Source: Actinernus sp. WN-2022 (Eukaryota > Cnidaria > Anthozoa > Actiniaria > Actinernidae). From it: DNA of 64,000 nucleotides. Position numbers and translations under genes: made by a program. Under the pieces are notes generated by a model. The model worked only from the letters and a program-made list of their open reading frames with translations. It did no database searches and had not been told where the DNA came from. Shown in pieces: positions 26,100-37,083 of the stretch. Where the stretch lies: the NCBI GenBank assembly GCA_030867875.1, contig JAOWCC010000237.1, positions 8,411,713 to 8,475,712 of the forward strand, in the 5' to 3' direction. Every line of letters begins with the position of its first letter. Within the stretch, counting starts at the first letter, position 1.

Positions 26100-29000
26100 A
26101 AGCAACTCACAAATAAAGTCGTCTATATCTTCATCCTCTGGAATGATGTTTCTACGGCTGTAGGATAGTGTATCGATTGCGTTCGATATTATATTGCTAA
26201 TAAAATCGGCTACTTCTTCATTATCTGGAAAAAAGTCTCCATGACCGTAGGCTATTGTATCTATTCCGTTTGCTAAAATACATCTCTTACTATCGAATGG
26301 TGATAGGGATACTTTGTTGATATGCATACCATACATCTTATGACCTTCACTTCGAAGCATATTCATTCCATGCTTGAATACTTTCTTATCCATTAAGCAC
26401 TCTTTATATTGATCATGACGAATACGATGTTTCACTACTGCCTTCTTGGTGCCTTTGGCTTTACGAATCTCGCCACCATCTACTTTCAATATAGAATAGA
26501 GCTTCGATCGTAGTCCAACATATTCGACTATTGGAATACCTCCACATTCGTCTTTCATTTTACCAAGTACTTTCTTGTTGTCGATACTATACAGCGGATG
26601 GTCTTTGCTGTAGTTACTAGTATCATATAGATGTTTATGAGTTGCCATGTCTGTATAGATATCTTCAGTCTTAATGTGTAGTAGTAGGCTATCGGTATCG
26701 GTATAAAGTAGATTACAGAGTTGTCCATATTGCTTCTTGATCTCATTGTAGTAGAAGTCATACATCAGATGCTTTGATAGATCTAGAATTGACATTCCAA
26801 CATATATGGGGCGGTTTAGCAATAGCCTACTTTTGTAGTTATGTACCGCGGCAAGATCATCATCGAAAATTGTGGATCGAGCATAACTAGGTTTATTCAA
26901 TAGACGTCGTAGCTTGTTTCCTTCTGATGCGCGCACTAATTGGATATCTACACGCTTACGTAGATTCTCCATTGTTTTTCCAAATACGCTATTGTTCATC
27001 AGTTTGTATAGATCCTGCTCGAAGATGCTCTTCGCTTGTTTTCGTAACTCCGTATTCATTCGTATATATGGTTCCATCCATGGTGATTGGTCGAATCGTA
27101 ATGCCCTGTGGATCTTTTTCAAGCGCATACCAAGAGATAGATACAGTTGTAGGTTGCGGTAGTGTAGCACATATCGTTCTTTGTTATATAGGTTAGGTAC
27201 GAGTTTTTCCACTTTCAAAGATCCATTACCTTTATATAGTTCCTCAAATAGATTGGTCTGATACTCTGAGAACAAATCTTTATTCACCTGAATTCTCTCT
27301 GGAGCTAGTGGATAGTCGTTGTGTGTATCATGAAGTTCTCGAGGATATTCAAGATCAACTTCAAGGATATAACCCTTATCTGAATCGATTGCATGAGTTG
27401 TTATTTGTTCTTCTGTTGGTGTATACCACTCAAATCCTCCCGTTGGTAGATATTGACTCATGGCCCAACCATATAGATTATTGGCGTCAAGATAGAGTAT
27501 GTGGCTATTTGGCTTATTGGGATCAAAATCGGGTATACTTTGGTTATTTGCTTTGGCATAACGCTGTAATACCATGGATATACCACCGCGTAGACCTTTC
27601 TCAATGAATAAATACATGTCGTAGTCAGTTAATAGTTCAAGTTCCACTCCTGTTTTCTTTAATAAAGCGTCCCATGAAAGTCCTGGACTCGTATAATAAT
27701 GTGCGGGATCTAATCCATAGTTTTGCATACATGTTGTACGAAAGTCCTCAAACACATCTGCTAGAAGAAGTACATCAGTTTGTAGATAAAGATCATGATA
27801 ATCACCTAATGTCTTACAATCAAATACGTTCCAAACTTTTATTGCATGTTCGTAATCTTCATCGGATATGTCCTCTAGAGTTAGTTTACTATAGAACGCA
27901 TCTTTCGGTGGTAGAGAAGTCTCTGCAAATCTATCCCACGAATCCACGTACTCATATGGATATACTCCTTTACGAGTTAATAGATTGGCTTTCTCTTGAT
28001 TAGATGTGTATTTTACAATTTGTTGGAATGTGTCTGATTCTGAACTTGATACCAATGTACTAAGAGATGATGGTAGAAATTGAAAGCTATCAATGAATCT
28101 TAGGTTACCAAGTGAGAATGAAATGTATTTCTCCATATTGTTTGGAATACAAGATATCTTACCTAATGTTATGGATATGGATTGCATTATTAGGTGAGCA
28201 TCATATCCACGAAGATTATGGAATACGACTGGGATGGTAGGAAAAACACGTAATTTTAGATTACAGGTATTGTGTGCGGCACCTCTAAACTCGCCTGTGA
28301 TGTGGCAATGATCACGTACTTTATCACCAACCAACGGCTTCTGACAGATGTGGCAAATTGTTGTGCTATTATAAACCTTATAGTCTTTCCATGACATGCA
28401 TAGTGGTTTAGCCTTTTGGGCTTTGATCTTCACCTCTTCCTCTTGTATACATCGTAGAAAACGTTCGATAGTATCCCTGCCTCTATATAGTACTGGTGGT
28501 TCGCTATGACCATCAGAACGTACGACTATATAGCAAAATCCACAAGGAATGTGTTCTTCTGTTTTAAGTGTGTTGCTCCTTTTTGGATCTTGAGCAGGTC
28601 CTTCGATCTTAGTGGTCAATGCCTCGAGATCTGCATAGATAATGTATGGTACTTTAAGCTGTTTGTGTATATTCTGAAATGAAACTTTGTCATTCTTATT
28701 GGTAGGCATTTCAATGCGTATAGCTCTATCATCGGTACCGTTACACTCGGGAATGTGCTTTGTAAGAAGAGCTTCATTGGAATATCCATGTAGACATCGT
28801 TCGCAGAAGTGTTTCCTATGTTCGTACTTTGTCTGATCGAATAGGAGTTTGTTGAAGTCCTTTATCCAGCAATAGTGTTGTTTACCACTCTTTGGGTCTT
28901 CTATAAGTAGTAGATGGATGTACTTCGAAAAAGTCTTCTTTGAGATATGATATATGATTAAGCACTTTTCCTTTGGATCCCATCCATATACATTAATAGA

Positions 29001-29657
29001 AATGTTGTTTTGCTTCTCTAGAAGTGGTATTTGTGAGATTGGTGTTGGTGAGTCCACCCCATTGGATTTCACCATATCTATTCGATACTTTGATGTCCTT
29101 TGAGGAGGCTTATTAACTGGAAACATTGCTGCACATATCGACCAAAGTGCACAGTGATCGTCTTTGTTGTTTACATTGATCACAGCTTTCTTATTCGCTA
29201 TTTCTTCAGGTAGTGGTAAATACGAACCTCCACGTAGTGGTTGATATTGAGCGATGTTTAACCATAGAATATTGACTCTATCTACGACCCAATTTGATCC
29301 ACGACTGATCCACTTCTCAATTTGGTCATATATCTGAGCATGTGCTTCTACTATTACCTCACGGATACCAGCATCGTTGATCAAAACAGATTGTTTGCTA
29401 TAAAATGTAGCTGTCTCGTATACGTAACCATCAGGTTTATCAAGCACGAAAGTTATGTTTAAAGCTAATTGGGCCTTAAAGGTGTTGTGGTTTCGTAATT
29501 CTTCCTTAAACTTTTCGGTAGTTTGTTTACGTACGCCGGCAAGGAAAACGGCTGGATCCGCTCCCATAGGATTATCATCAGGAATATCCATCTTCCATCC
29601 ACGTAAATAGTTCTTTAAAGGACGTACTCGAACAAATGTTGGTGTATGCTCAGCCAT
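26091..29657 (-). CDS. Protein-primed family B DNA polymerase (pPolB)
   Basis: 1,188 residues with ATG 29657 (MAEHTPTFVRVRPL), chosen because upstream Met codons lie in the terminal repeat region. The order is an N-terminal domain (residues 1-280, probably including the terminal-protein function), a C2H2-like finger (CERC...H...C, ~284-304) and Exo I (DLEA, ~339). An inserted HNH/endonuclease VII-like finger follows (CHICQKPL...HCHITGEFRGAAHNTCN, ~430-462). Then come Exo II (NLRGYDAHL, ~475), Exo III (YLQTDVLLLAD, ~622), motif A (YLDANNLYGWAMS, ~720), motif B (NNSVFGKT, ~884) and motif C (YTDTDS, ~984). All catalytic residues are present. It replicates the element from its TIR ends by protein priming. 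No frame break. Confidence 0.96.
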   Translation of the reverse strand: MAEHTPTFVRVRPLKNYLRGWKMDIPDDNPMGADPAVFLAGVRKQTTEKFKEELRNHNTFKAQLALNITFVLDKPDGYVYETATFYSKQSVLINDAGIREVIVEAHAQIYDQIEKWISRGSNWVVDRVNILWLNIAQYQPLRGGSYLPLPEEIANKKAVINVNNKDDHCALWSICAAMFPVNKPPQRTSKYRIDMVKSNGVDSPTPISQIPLLEKQNNISINVYGWDPKEKCLIIYHISKKTFSKYIHLLLIEDPKSGKQHYCWIKDFNKLLFDQTKYEHRKHFCERCLHGYSNEALLTKHIPECNGTDDRAIRIEMPTNKNDKVSFQNIHKQLKVPYIIYADLEALTTKIEGPAQDPKRSNTLKTEEHIPCGFCYIVVRSDGHSEPPVLYRGRDTIERFLRCIQEEEVKIKAQKAKPLCMSWKDYKVYNSTTICHICQKPLVGDKVRDHCHITGEFRGAAHNTCNLKLRVFPTIPVVFHNLRGYDAHLIMQSISITLGKISCIPNNMEKYISFSLGNLRFIDSFQFLPSSLSTLVSSSESDTFQQIVKYTSNQEKANLLTRKGVYPYEYVDSWDRFAETSLPPKDAFYSKLTLEDISDEDYEHAIKVWNVFDCKTLGDYHDLYLQTDVLLLADVFEDFRTTCMQNYGLDPAHYYTSPGLSWDALLKKTGVELELLTDYDMYLFIEKGLRGGISMVLQRYAKANNQSIPDFDPNKPNSHILYLDANNLYGWAMSQYLPTGGFEWYTPTEEQITTHAIDSDKGYILEVDLEYPRELHDTHNDYPLAPERIQVNKDLFSEYQTNLFEELYKGNGSLKVEKLVPNLYNKERYVLHYRNLQLYLSLGMRLKKIHRALRFDQSPWMEPYIRMNTELRKQAKSIFEQDLYKLMNNSVFGKTMENLRKRVDIQLVRASEGNKLRRLLNKPSYARSTIFDDDLAAVHNYKSRLLLNRPIYVGMSILDLSKHLMYDFYYNEIKKQYGQLCNLLYTDTDSLLLHIKTEDIYTDMATHKHLYDTSNYSKDHPLYSIDNKKVLGKMKDECGGIPIVEYVGLRSKLYSILKVDGGEIRKAKGTKKAVVKHRIRHDQYKECLMDKKVFKHGMNMLRSEGHKMYGMHINKVSLSPFDSKRCILANGIDTIAYGHGDFFPDNEEVADFISNIISNAIDTLSYSRRNIIPEDEDIDDFICELLLS

Positions 29658-29660
29658 GAT

Positions 29661-29956
29661 ATAATACCTTACTAACAACACTCCTCTAATAAGACGTTGA
29701 AATGTAATGAATTCACTATAAACCAAGTGTTCGAGCTTCGATATAATACCTTATAACTACAATCCTTTAATATGGTGTATAAATACAATAAATGAACTAT
29801 AGTAGTAAATAATACCTTATAAACACGCTTCTCTAATAGGGTGTTAAAATGTAAAAAATACAACAAAAAAATAGTACAACAAAACTGCTCCAATCCGGAA
29901 AAAAGCGGTAGAAACCGATTATTTAATATAATTTATAAATACAATAAATGAACTAT
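29661..29956 (-). repeat. Three degenerate repeats upstream of pPolB
   Basis: ATAATACCTTA recurs at 29661, 29743 and 29809, each followed by a related C(T)CTCTAATA...GTTGAAATGTAA-type segment. The third copy is the inner end of the right TIR, and the left TIR inner end (TATTAGAGAAG, 12485-12495) carries the inverse. On the minus strand TAAGGTATTATAT falls immediately before the polymerase ATG. Possible promoter or replication-end module. Confidence 0.55.
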
Positions 29957-30123
29957 AGTAGTATACTAACTAGCGTGTTTTGGCCCACGTTGTATTTTTT
30001 TGTTTTTTTTTCATCTAATGGACCCCGAACGAAGTGAGGGCTGAACGAAGTGAGGATGTCCATTAGATGAAAAAACAACAACAAAATACAACGTGGGCCA
30101 GAACCGCTAGTTACTATACTACT
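29828..30123 (-). repeat. Right Polinton terminal inverted repeat with terminal palindrome
   Basis: Inverse counterpart of 12203-12495. The outer 167 bp (29957-30123) form the same palindrome: arms of about 66 bp and a central GAACGAAGTGAGGGCTGAAC loop with the 13-base motif twice. It is followed by GCATA (30124-30128). Confidence 0.93.
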
Positions 30124-30128
30124 GCATA

Positions 30129-31092
30129 GAATAACAAAACAACAAACATTTTCGCTACCGAAACGGCTTGATCACTTGCTTACCTCTATCTAGAGGCTAC
30201 CTAGAAAACCTACCAGTTAAATTATCCTCTAGACACTTAAAATCTATTTTATTATACAGTTTGTCTGTTTAATATAAATAAATGTATATTTAATTTAAAA
30301 TTAGAAATGTAATTCGAAATAAGTGTGAATCAAAGCATTTTATTCCATTTAGATTCCAAGTGATATCTTAATGATGCTACAACACAAATTACAGGTTTTC
30401 TTAATGAAAAGCGTTGCTTCTCAATATTTTACTTAGGTCGTTTTCATCCTCTGCCCTTCAGACAGTATCAAGCTCCAACAGGAGTTCTGGCCCTAGTCAA
30501 TCCGGGTTTCATCATCGATCAGTACCGCAGTCCGCAGTCAGCTAGGATAATTTAGCAGTAAGAATATATTGGAATTTTGTCGTTTTCTAAAATGTTTGAA
30601 TTTGGAGTGATTCTCAATAGGAAGTTCATGCCTTAGCCAACTTCGGGACCGCGGACCGTGGTAGCACTCAGTTTCATGCCTTAACAAAAATATTATTCAT
30701 TTTACAACAACCGCCAATTTTCTCGCAATTTGATTGGCTAATTTTCATATGCAATATTTTAACAGACGCGCGGCCGGCTTTCGAAGCGGGCTTTGCAGAG
30801 ATTTGTGAATTCAGGTTGTGTACACATCTGTTCCAAAAATCAAGAAAATAAAGAATTTAAAAGCATTTCATCACTGGGAAAAGTTAATAATAATAAGTTA
30901 ATCGGTGGTGCCATTTGTCAAAATTTGAGCTTTCTCTCGAGTCGAACAAAGCATTTTCGGCTAATTTGTGATCGACTTTGTGACAAGTTCTACCGATCTT
31001 TTAGAACTAGAACTGAGAAATTGTCTTGAATTAAATACATAATCTTCTCGTTCGTGATTAAAATATCTTATTCAGGATATTTACATAACGTT
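30129..31092. other. Right flank of the Polinton; no gene
   Basis: No supported gene. 30640-30699 contains one copy of a 60-odd bp unit (ACCGTGGTAGCACTCAGTTT...) that reappears twice in the same orientation at 36681-36800. The 78-residue plus frame at 30793-31029 has no motif. Confidence 0.4.
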
Positions 31093-32055
31093 CTTAAGAG
31101 CGGCATTCTGTAAATATCGCCGGAGGTGTGCAAAATGAAAAAAATCAAATTCCTCAAATTTTGTCAGAATATAGGTCTAGGGGAACTATTGATAAAATAA
31201 ATAATTTTACTTCGATCCGATTATTATTTTAGGCGAACGGCGACCATTACGGTTTGACGCCTCTCAGACCGGTTTCCACGGGCTCGACACTACACATCAC
31301 TATACACAGCTCGGCTAACCATGAACATCAGAATGTACAATACTAAATAGCTCAATAGAAAGTACAAATAATGTTTTATGTTTTGGTGTGTTGGTTGTTT
31401 AATTTGATTACAAATTAAATATTTTAGCGATTTTTTATTATTTTGCTTATTTTATCCATTTTTGGATAACAAAATATTGACCAAATTGAGAGGATAAAAT
31501 CGTACATTGGTACATGGCTTGGCTATATAAGAGTTAAACCCACCGAAAGAGCATTCATTCTTCTTCAAGAAACTGCAATAAAATTTTGGGGCTATTTAAA
31601 ACTACGAATTTTAAGAGCGCCAAACGCATGCGACACTGAGGTCAAAAATCGCTTTCTTCTTACGGCGTTCGGATGTCTAGAATTCATGATGCGCAAAGAA
31701 AAAAATATTGTATCAACTTCTCCGCAGTAATATTGGCTATTGGTGAAGTCTAACCACTGCCAAGTATGTTATATCTTGGTTTCTAGCAATTATGTGTGGA
31801 TCTAGTAACTTTTAGCGGGATTTTTTCTGACTGACAGATCGAGCTACATCATTAATTACTCGCTCCATTCGGATAATGTTTTGAAAATTCTAAGTCATTT
31901 TGAAAGTCTACGATTGAGCTATTTAATGTCAAACATGAACAAAATAATTATTACCATCTAAATATGTACCTTTTAAGTGCATGTTTCGTATAAAAAACAG
32001 TAGAGGTAACTCTGCATTGCAACGATTGCATTACACACAGGAATCCCGCATATAA
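31093..32055 (+). repeat. Left arm of a long inverted repeat
   Basis: Begins CTTAAGAGCGGCATTCTG and is repeated inverted, at high identity, in 35481-36470. Shared blocks include CGCCGGAGGTGTGCAAAATG and GAGCGAGTAATTAATGATG. The arms enclose about 3.4 kb containing a transposon-type gene fragment, so the whole may be a DNA transposon with ~970 bp TIRs. No target duplication was identified. Confidence 0.8.
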
Positions 32056-32777
32056 CTCAACAGAGCGAGATAGATAGGGTGTATTGTTTTGAGTTTTTTT
32101 TTGTTCTATCGCTGTTGACCCCGTCACTTTTATTCGTTGTCGTGTTTAAGGCGGTTTCGCATAGATCTAGATGCTGGGATTATATAGGCTAAAGGCAAGA
32201 ATTAAACCGCATAGTCACAATTTTGGAGATTTCAGTCGCATTTCGAGGCTTTTGAATACACTAGCTGCGACCTAAAAGTATATAATTACGAATAGCACCC
32301 CCCACGATTAAAATACTAAATTAATAGTTATAAAACCACCCCACCCCTACTTATATTTATAATAAAAATGTGCCTAATAGGTAGTGAATGTTGCCGTTCA
32401 GTTAAGGATGTGTATTAGAAAAAAATCAACTACCTCTTTGGCAGGAAAAATATATTACTGGGTGAGAAAAATGCCAAGGTGTTAGATGAATATATTTAAT
32501 TCTGTAGTTTTGGATCTGTCGTGCGACTGAAGCCTGACATGGTCGAGCTTTGAGCTGTTGTTTGTTTTCTCAAAAAAATTCCCGATTTCTTTCATTTTGT
32601 CCCGAAATATCAACGGTTTTCCGGTAAATTCAAGCCTACCAATTTCCGACATTTCTTAGGATTCCCAGCACAAAACAAAAAGCTGTTCTGCCCGGTGAAG
32701 TTTAAACAAATGAAATCCGATTGTAATTGAGAATGTAATTGTAAATGATAATTGTGTTTTGAACCGGCTGCTTGACT
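32056..32777. other. No gene recognised
   Basis: AT-rich interior of the long inverted-repeat unit. I see nothing coding. Confidence 0.4.
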
Positions 32778-34133
32778 TTATCGAAGGCCAATAGAAGAAA
32801 ATGATTTGCTGCTCACTATCATGATAGAAGGAGAGAAAACTACACGACTACACGATCGCCTACACGACTCTAGTGACTTCACCCGCATTCTAGGGCTTTT
32901 CATGACAGGTATATGTGTGCCACATCCATGCTGTAGTCGGTGATGCCGTGCTGTCTTGACTCTATATTCCGTGGTACCAGGGATGTATTGCTTAATAATG
33001 GGGTGTGGCACCAGATCTGCCATTATCGATAGGACTTGCCTACGAGTGTCCGGCCCAACTGACTGCATTTTGATAGGTTTCTGCCAGTGCCTCCAGGTAC
33101 TTTGTATCATGTGGAAGTTGCTGAGTTGTACCTAGTAAAGTCTTCTCAACCGACAGGGAATTTTTCAGAGCTTCCCACAGACAACCTGCGTCTCCTGGAG
33201 TGATGACTAACCTATTAGAAACTAACTAACTATTAGAAACTCGTTCAACTTTAAACGGCGTAGGCCAAGGTTGGCGCTGGCTCCATTAATTTTTTCACTT
33301 GACAATTCGCTACCGCTAGTACGCTCAGGAGAGTAGTGACTTATGTCCGTCTCGAGTGTTTGGTTTTCCCGCATTGCTTGGCACAAACCATTGTTGCTGC
33401 TGTCGACTTCCCAAGGTAAAATAGATAGAAATATAAGAACACGTTAACTAACATCAACCAAAAAGCATTGCAAAATATTCATATCGATTTAAGGCTCTGT
33501 ATAATAACAATATAAACAACACTACACACATACACAAAGGTAAACTACAGAACAAAAGACAACTATTCGATAATGCACGACACGAACTGACACGAACATT
33601 TATTTCTGACTTCAACATTTCTTAGAGTGAAAAGTGTAACAGTTGTGTGGTTTTCAATGCGTTTTTTTTCCATGCCACTTCACTTTCAGATGATTCAGCG
33701 GGATATAGAGTGATATATTTATCTTTTTTGCCTTTCTCTTCTGGCCAAGATGTGGGTGAGGCACCGGATTGTGTGGAGAGCAGCTCCTTTCCCAGAAGCA
33801 GGCGGCATTGTTTACATATTGCTGAAAGAAACATATAGGTTCCCGATATATAAATACGTGCATTATAGTTTAAAAAAGTCACATTAGTTCAGATCGTGCG
33901 CAGACTGTTAGCAGATTACATTGATATCATAATTTATTTCACTTACGCGAGACAACTGGAACAAGTGTAGAAGACACATTATAGAGCTCTCTAGATTGCA
34001 GGAGAGTCATTCCACGATCTCCCCTCATTTGCTTGTCCTTGTGAGGAGCCCAGTTCGGCGGAGACGCACACGACTTTTTACTACAGCGCCATCGGATTCC
34101 TAATGCATCTCGGTGACATGGACATATCGACAT
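32778..34133 (-). pseudogene. Spliced transposon-associated gene fragment (unnamed cnidarian family)
   Basis: Exon A (ATG 34133, MSICPCHRDALGIRWRCSKKSC... to VVS, ending near 33949 at a GTAAGT donor) joins in frame to exon B (from 33831 after TTTCAG, beginning ICKQCRLLLGKELL). A further segment (about 33220-32880) has DAGCLWEALKNSLSVEKTLLG and SVGPDTRRQVLSIMADLV...YIPGTTEYRVKTARHHRL, split by a frame change near 33065. I recall this order (a Cys/His-rich N-terminus, then GPDTRRQ...IPGLTEYR) from a large repeat-encoded protein family in corals but have no secure name. The C-terminal catalytic part is missing. It lies inside the long inverted repeat and is probably its decayed transposase or cargo gene. 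Confidence 0.5.
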
Positions 34134-34199
34134 TTTCAGATGACTTTCCTTGATTTCAAAAACACCTGGCAATTATAATTATTTTATTTTATTAGGCAT

Positions 34200-34362
34200 C
34201 ACAGGGGCGTAGCTTCCTGTACGCATATACGCACGTGCGTACACCTTGAGACGAAAATTCCCTATTTGGCCTTGTATTTTTTTTACGAGAGGGGGCCCTT
34301 AAAACCGGTAGCTACTGCACTTGTGCGTACAACTTGAAAATGCCTAGCTACGCCTCTGCATC
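34200..34362. repeat. Short inverted-repeat element
   Basis: AGGGGCGTAGCTTCC near 34203 is matched in inverse by CTAGCTACGCCTCTG near 34345. Internal sequences about TGCGTACA are also symmetric. Non-coding MITE-like repeat. Confidence 0.45.
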
Positions 34363-35480
34363 ATCAAAGTCCACTCTAAGCCTTGCTGTTATTCAAGTAG
34401 CCACAATGTTTATTTAGATCATTTACGTGGTAATATACCGGCTATACTATTTTCAGTGAAGTGTGACCCTGGAAGTTTCAAGTCCCCCTGTAGATAATCA
34501 CATCTCACCCCATGTGTATAATCTACCTATTTCCACTCCATGTCCATTATCCCCACCTATAACCCCCCTTCACGGATAGCCCCCTCAAAAAAATTGTAAC
34601 AAATTAAGTGGCCCTGTTATTTACATGGGTGCGGTAGTTTTGTGTTACTGTTTACTTTGTTAAACTAAAATATTACAATGATGACTTTGTACTATATAGC
34701 AAAAAGAATCATGCTAGTGTTGGCTGATTTTCCTCTCTTTTTATACTGATTACCTGCCAGAATACCTGAGAACTTTCCTTTCTAAAGGGCCTTTAGGGGG
34801 AACTAAACATTGGATTCCATTCTACGGTAATCTCGTAGACTTGATGACATTTTGATTGACGGTCGCGCGTTGGCTAACTGCAATTTTCCAAATTCGACTT
34901 GTAGTGTTTGCAGTTGTCTGGTCTCAGTCGAGCCGGTCTGGAAATTTACAACTCTTGTGTTTCTAAAATTACACAATGCACGTCAAATATTTCTCTGTTC
35001 TTGGTGTCTACATTTATTAAATGAAACAGAATTGACATTACTTGTGGTAAATCATCACAAGTATAAGTACCTATTGACTGTACCTGCTCTGGCAAGAAGC
35101 AATTTACTCTCTGTATTAAGAGAAGAATCTCTGCAGTCGAATCTTGAATATATAATGATTCTCTTTGACGTCAGTATAAAATCATCTTTGTCAAGTACGT
35201 GACACTTTGTACCGAGTCAGTCCTGCAAATGTCCAGTGCGTATCGATAGAATATCAAGGCCAATCTGCTTTGTTTTTTTTAGGGAGCCAAGAAATTTTAT
35301 CGAAAGTCCACGGTCTTTATATAAACTTCAACATTTTAACTTTCCCACTCACACCTTTTTTTTTTTTCAGAAAAAGTAATAATGTGCCTACATTTATTTA
35401 ATATTTTCTGTCTTTTGTGCTTTTTAGCGAAAATTTGACTTTATTTTAGATCAAAAAGAAAATTATACACATGTTGAATA
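34363..35480. other. No gene recognised
   Basis: Interior of the long inverted-repeat unit. The 116-residue plus-strand frame at 34852-35202 has a few CxxC pairs (CSVCSC, CSWC) but no recognisable domain or splice context. Confidence 0.35.
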
Positions 35481-36470
35481 AATATACGCGGGCTTCCTGT
35501 GTGTAACGCAATCGTTGCAATGCAGGGATGCAATGATATGATATTGAAGTTATCATTGAATTATTTACTGTTTTTCTACGAAACATGTACTTAAAGGTAC
35601 ATATTTAGATGGCAATAATTATTTTGTTCATGTTTGACATTAAATAGCTCAATCGTAGACTTTCAAAATGACTTAGAAGTCTAAAGAAATTATCCGAATG
35701 GAGCGAGTAATTAATGATGTAGCTCGATCTGACAGTCAGAAAAGATTACGCTAAAAGTTACCAGTTCCACACATAATCGCTAGAAACCAAGATATAACAT
35801 ACTTGGCAGTGGTCAGACTTCACCAATAGCCAATATTACTGCGGAGAAGTTGATACAATATTTTTTTCTTTGCGCATCATGAATTCTAGACATCCGAACG
35901 CCGTAAGAAGAAAGCGATTTTTGACCTGTGTCGCATGCGTTTGGCGCTCTTAAAATTCGTCGTTTGAATAGCCCCAAAATTTTATTGCAGTTTCTTGAAG
36001 AAGAATGAATGCTCTTTCGGTGGGCTTAACTCTTATATAGCCAAGCCATGTACCAATGTACGATTTTATCCTCTCAATTTGATCAATATTTTGTTATCCA
36101 AAAATGGATAAAATAAGCAAAATAATAAAAAAATCGCTAAAATATTTAATTTGTAATCAAATTAAACAACCAACACACCAAAACATAAAGCATTATTTGT
36201 ACTTTCTATAGAGCTATTTAGTATTGTACATTCTGATGTTCATGGTTAGCGAGCTGTGTATAGTGATGTGTGGTGTCGAGCCCGTGGAAATCGGTCTGAG
36301 AGGCGTCAAACCGTAATGGTCGTCGTTGGCCTAAAATAATAATCGGATCGAAGTAAAATTATTATTTTTATCAATAGTTCCCCTAGACCTATATTCTGAC
36401 AAAATTTGAGGAATTTAATTTTTTTCATTTTGCACACCTCCGGCGATATTTACAGAATGCCGCTCTTAAG
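35481..36470 (-). repeat. Right arm of the long inverted repeat
   Basis: Inverse of 31093-32055; it ends ...CAGAATGCCGCTCTTAAG. Differences are scattered substitutions and small indels, so the two arms have diverged only slightly, or have been homogenised by gene conversion. Confidence 0.8.
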
Positions 36471-36680
36471 TAGAAACAAACAGTTTAGAGTAGATTATGT
36501 ATTTTTATAGAGTTCGTGTTTACGTTTTGGACTTTTTGACTCGAAAGGCAGTTTGTACACACTCGTTTGAAGCTAAAAGTGTTTTGTTGTCGTGGATCCA
36601 CAGCTATTTTGACCATGTTATGCCGAAAATCATTGTCAATATTAGGACAGACACATAAAAAATCACTTCAATTTGTTAAA

Positions 36681-36840
36681 TCGCTTCGTAACCGCAGACC
36701 GTGGTAACACTCAGTTTCATGCCTTAACAAAAATATTATTCAATCGCTTCGTGACCGCAGACCGTGGTAGCACTCAGTTTCATGCCTTAGCAAAATTATT
36801 ATTCTGTCACTTCGGGATCGCGGTAGCACTAACTAACTAA
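36681..36840 (+). repeat. Tandem ~63 bp repeat
   Basis: Two consecutive units share ACCGCAGACCGTGGTA and CACTCAGTTTCATGCCTTA, followed by a partial third. A single unit lies at 30640-30699 on the other side of the long inverted repeat, in the same orientation. Confidence 0.6.
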
Positions 36841-37083
36841 GCTTCAGAAGTGAAGGGATATTCGGCCGCGTATTCTATAATTTCTCAACGACATTTTTGA
36901 AGCCGATCTTGAAACCGTTTGAAATGGCCTCCATTTCAAATGGTTTTAAAAGTTCGGCTGGAAGAAATACCGATGCTGAGCATTGAAACCGTTTTACTGG
37001 CTGATAATTTGCAAGAATTTTATGCACACATGCTTAATATCATTAGTATTATAAAACATATAGGTGTTGTAGTTTAAAAAATA

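Larger units (their letters stand above)
12198..30128. mobile_element. Complete Polinton/Maverick (integrated adintovirus-like genome)
   Basis: The element spans 12203-30123 (17,921 bp), begins AGTAGTATAG and ends CTATACTACT, with GCATA on both outer sides as a 5 bp target duplication (Polintons usually make 6 bp). Both ends carry ~295 bp terminal inverted repeats. Inside lie the family hallmarks: protein-primed DNA polymerase B, RVE integrase, A32/FtsK-like packaging ATPase, double jelly-roll major capsid and penton-like protein. A block of small ORFs that I recall from other invertebrate Polintons is also present. Most CDSs are open without frame breaks, so the copy looks young or under selection; the exception is the F-box/ankyrin gene, cut by a LINE. 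No adenain-like protease was found. Confidence 0.95.
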
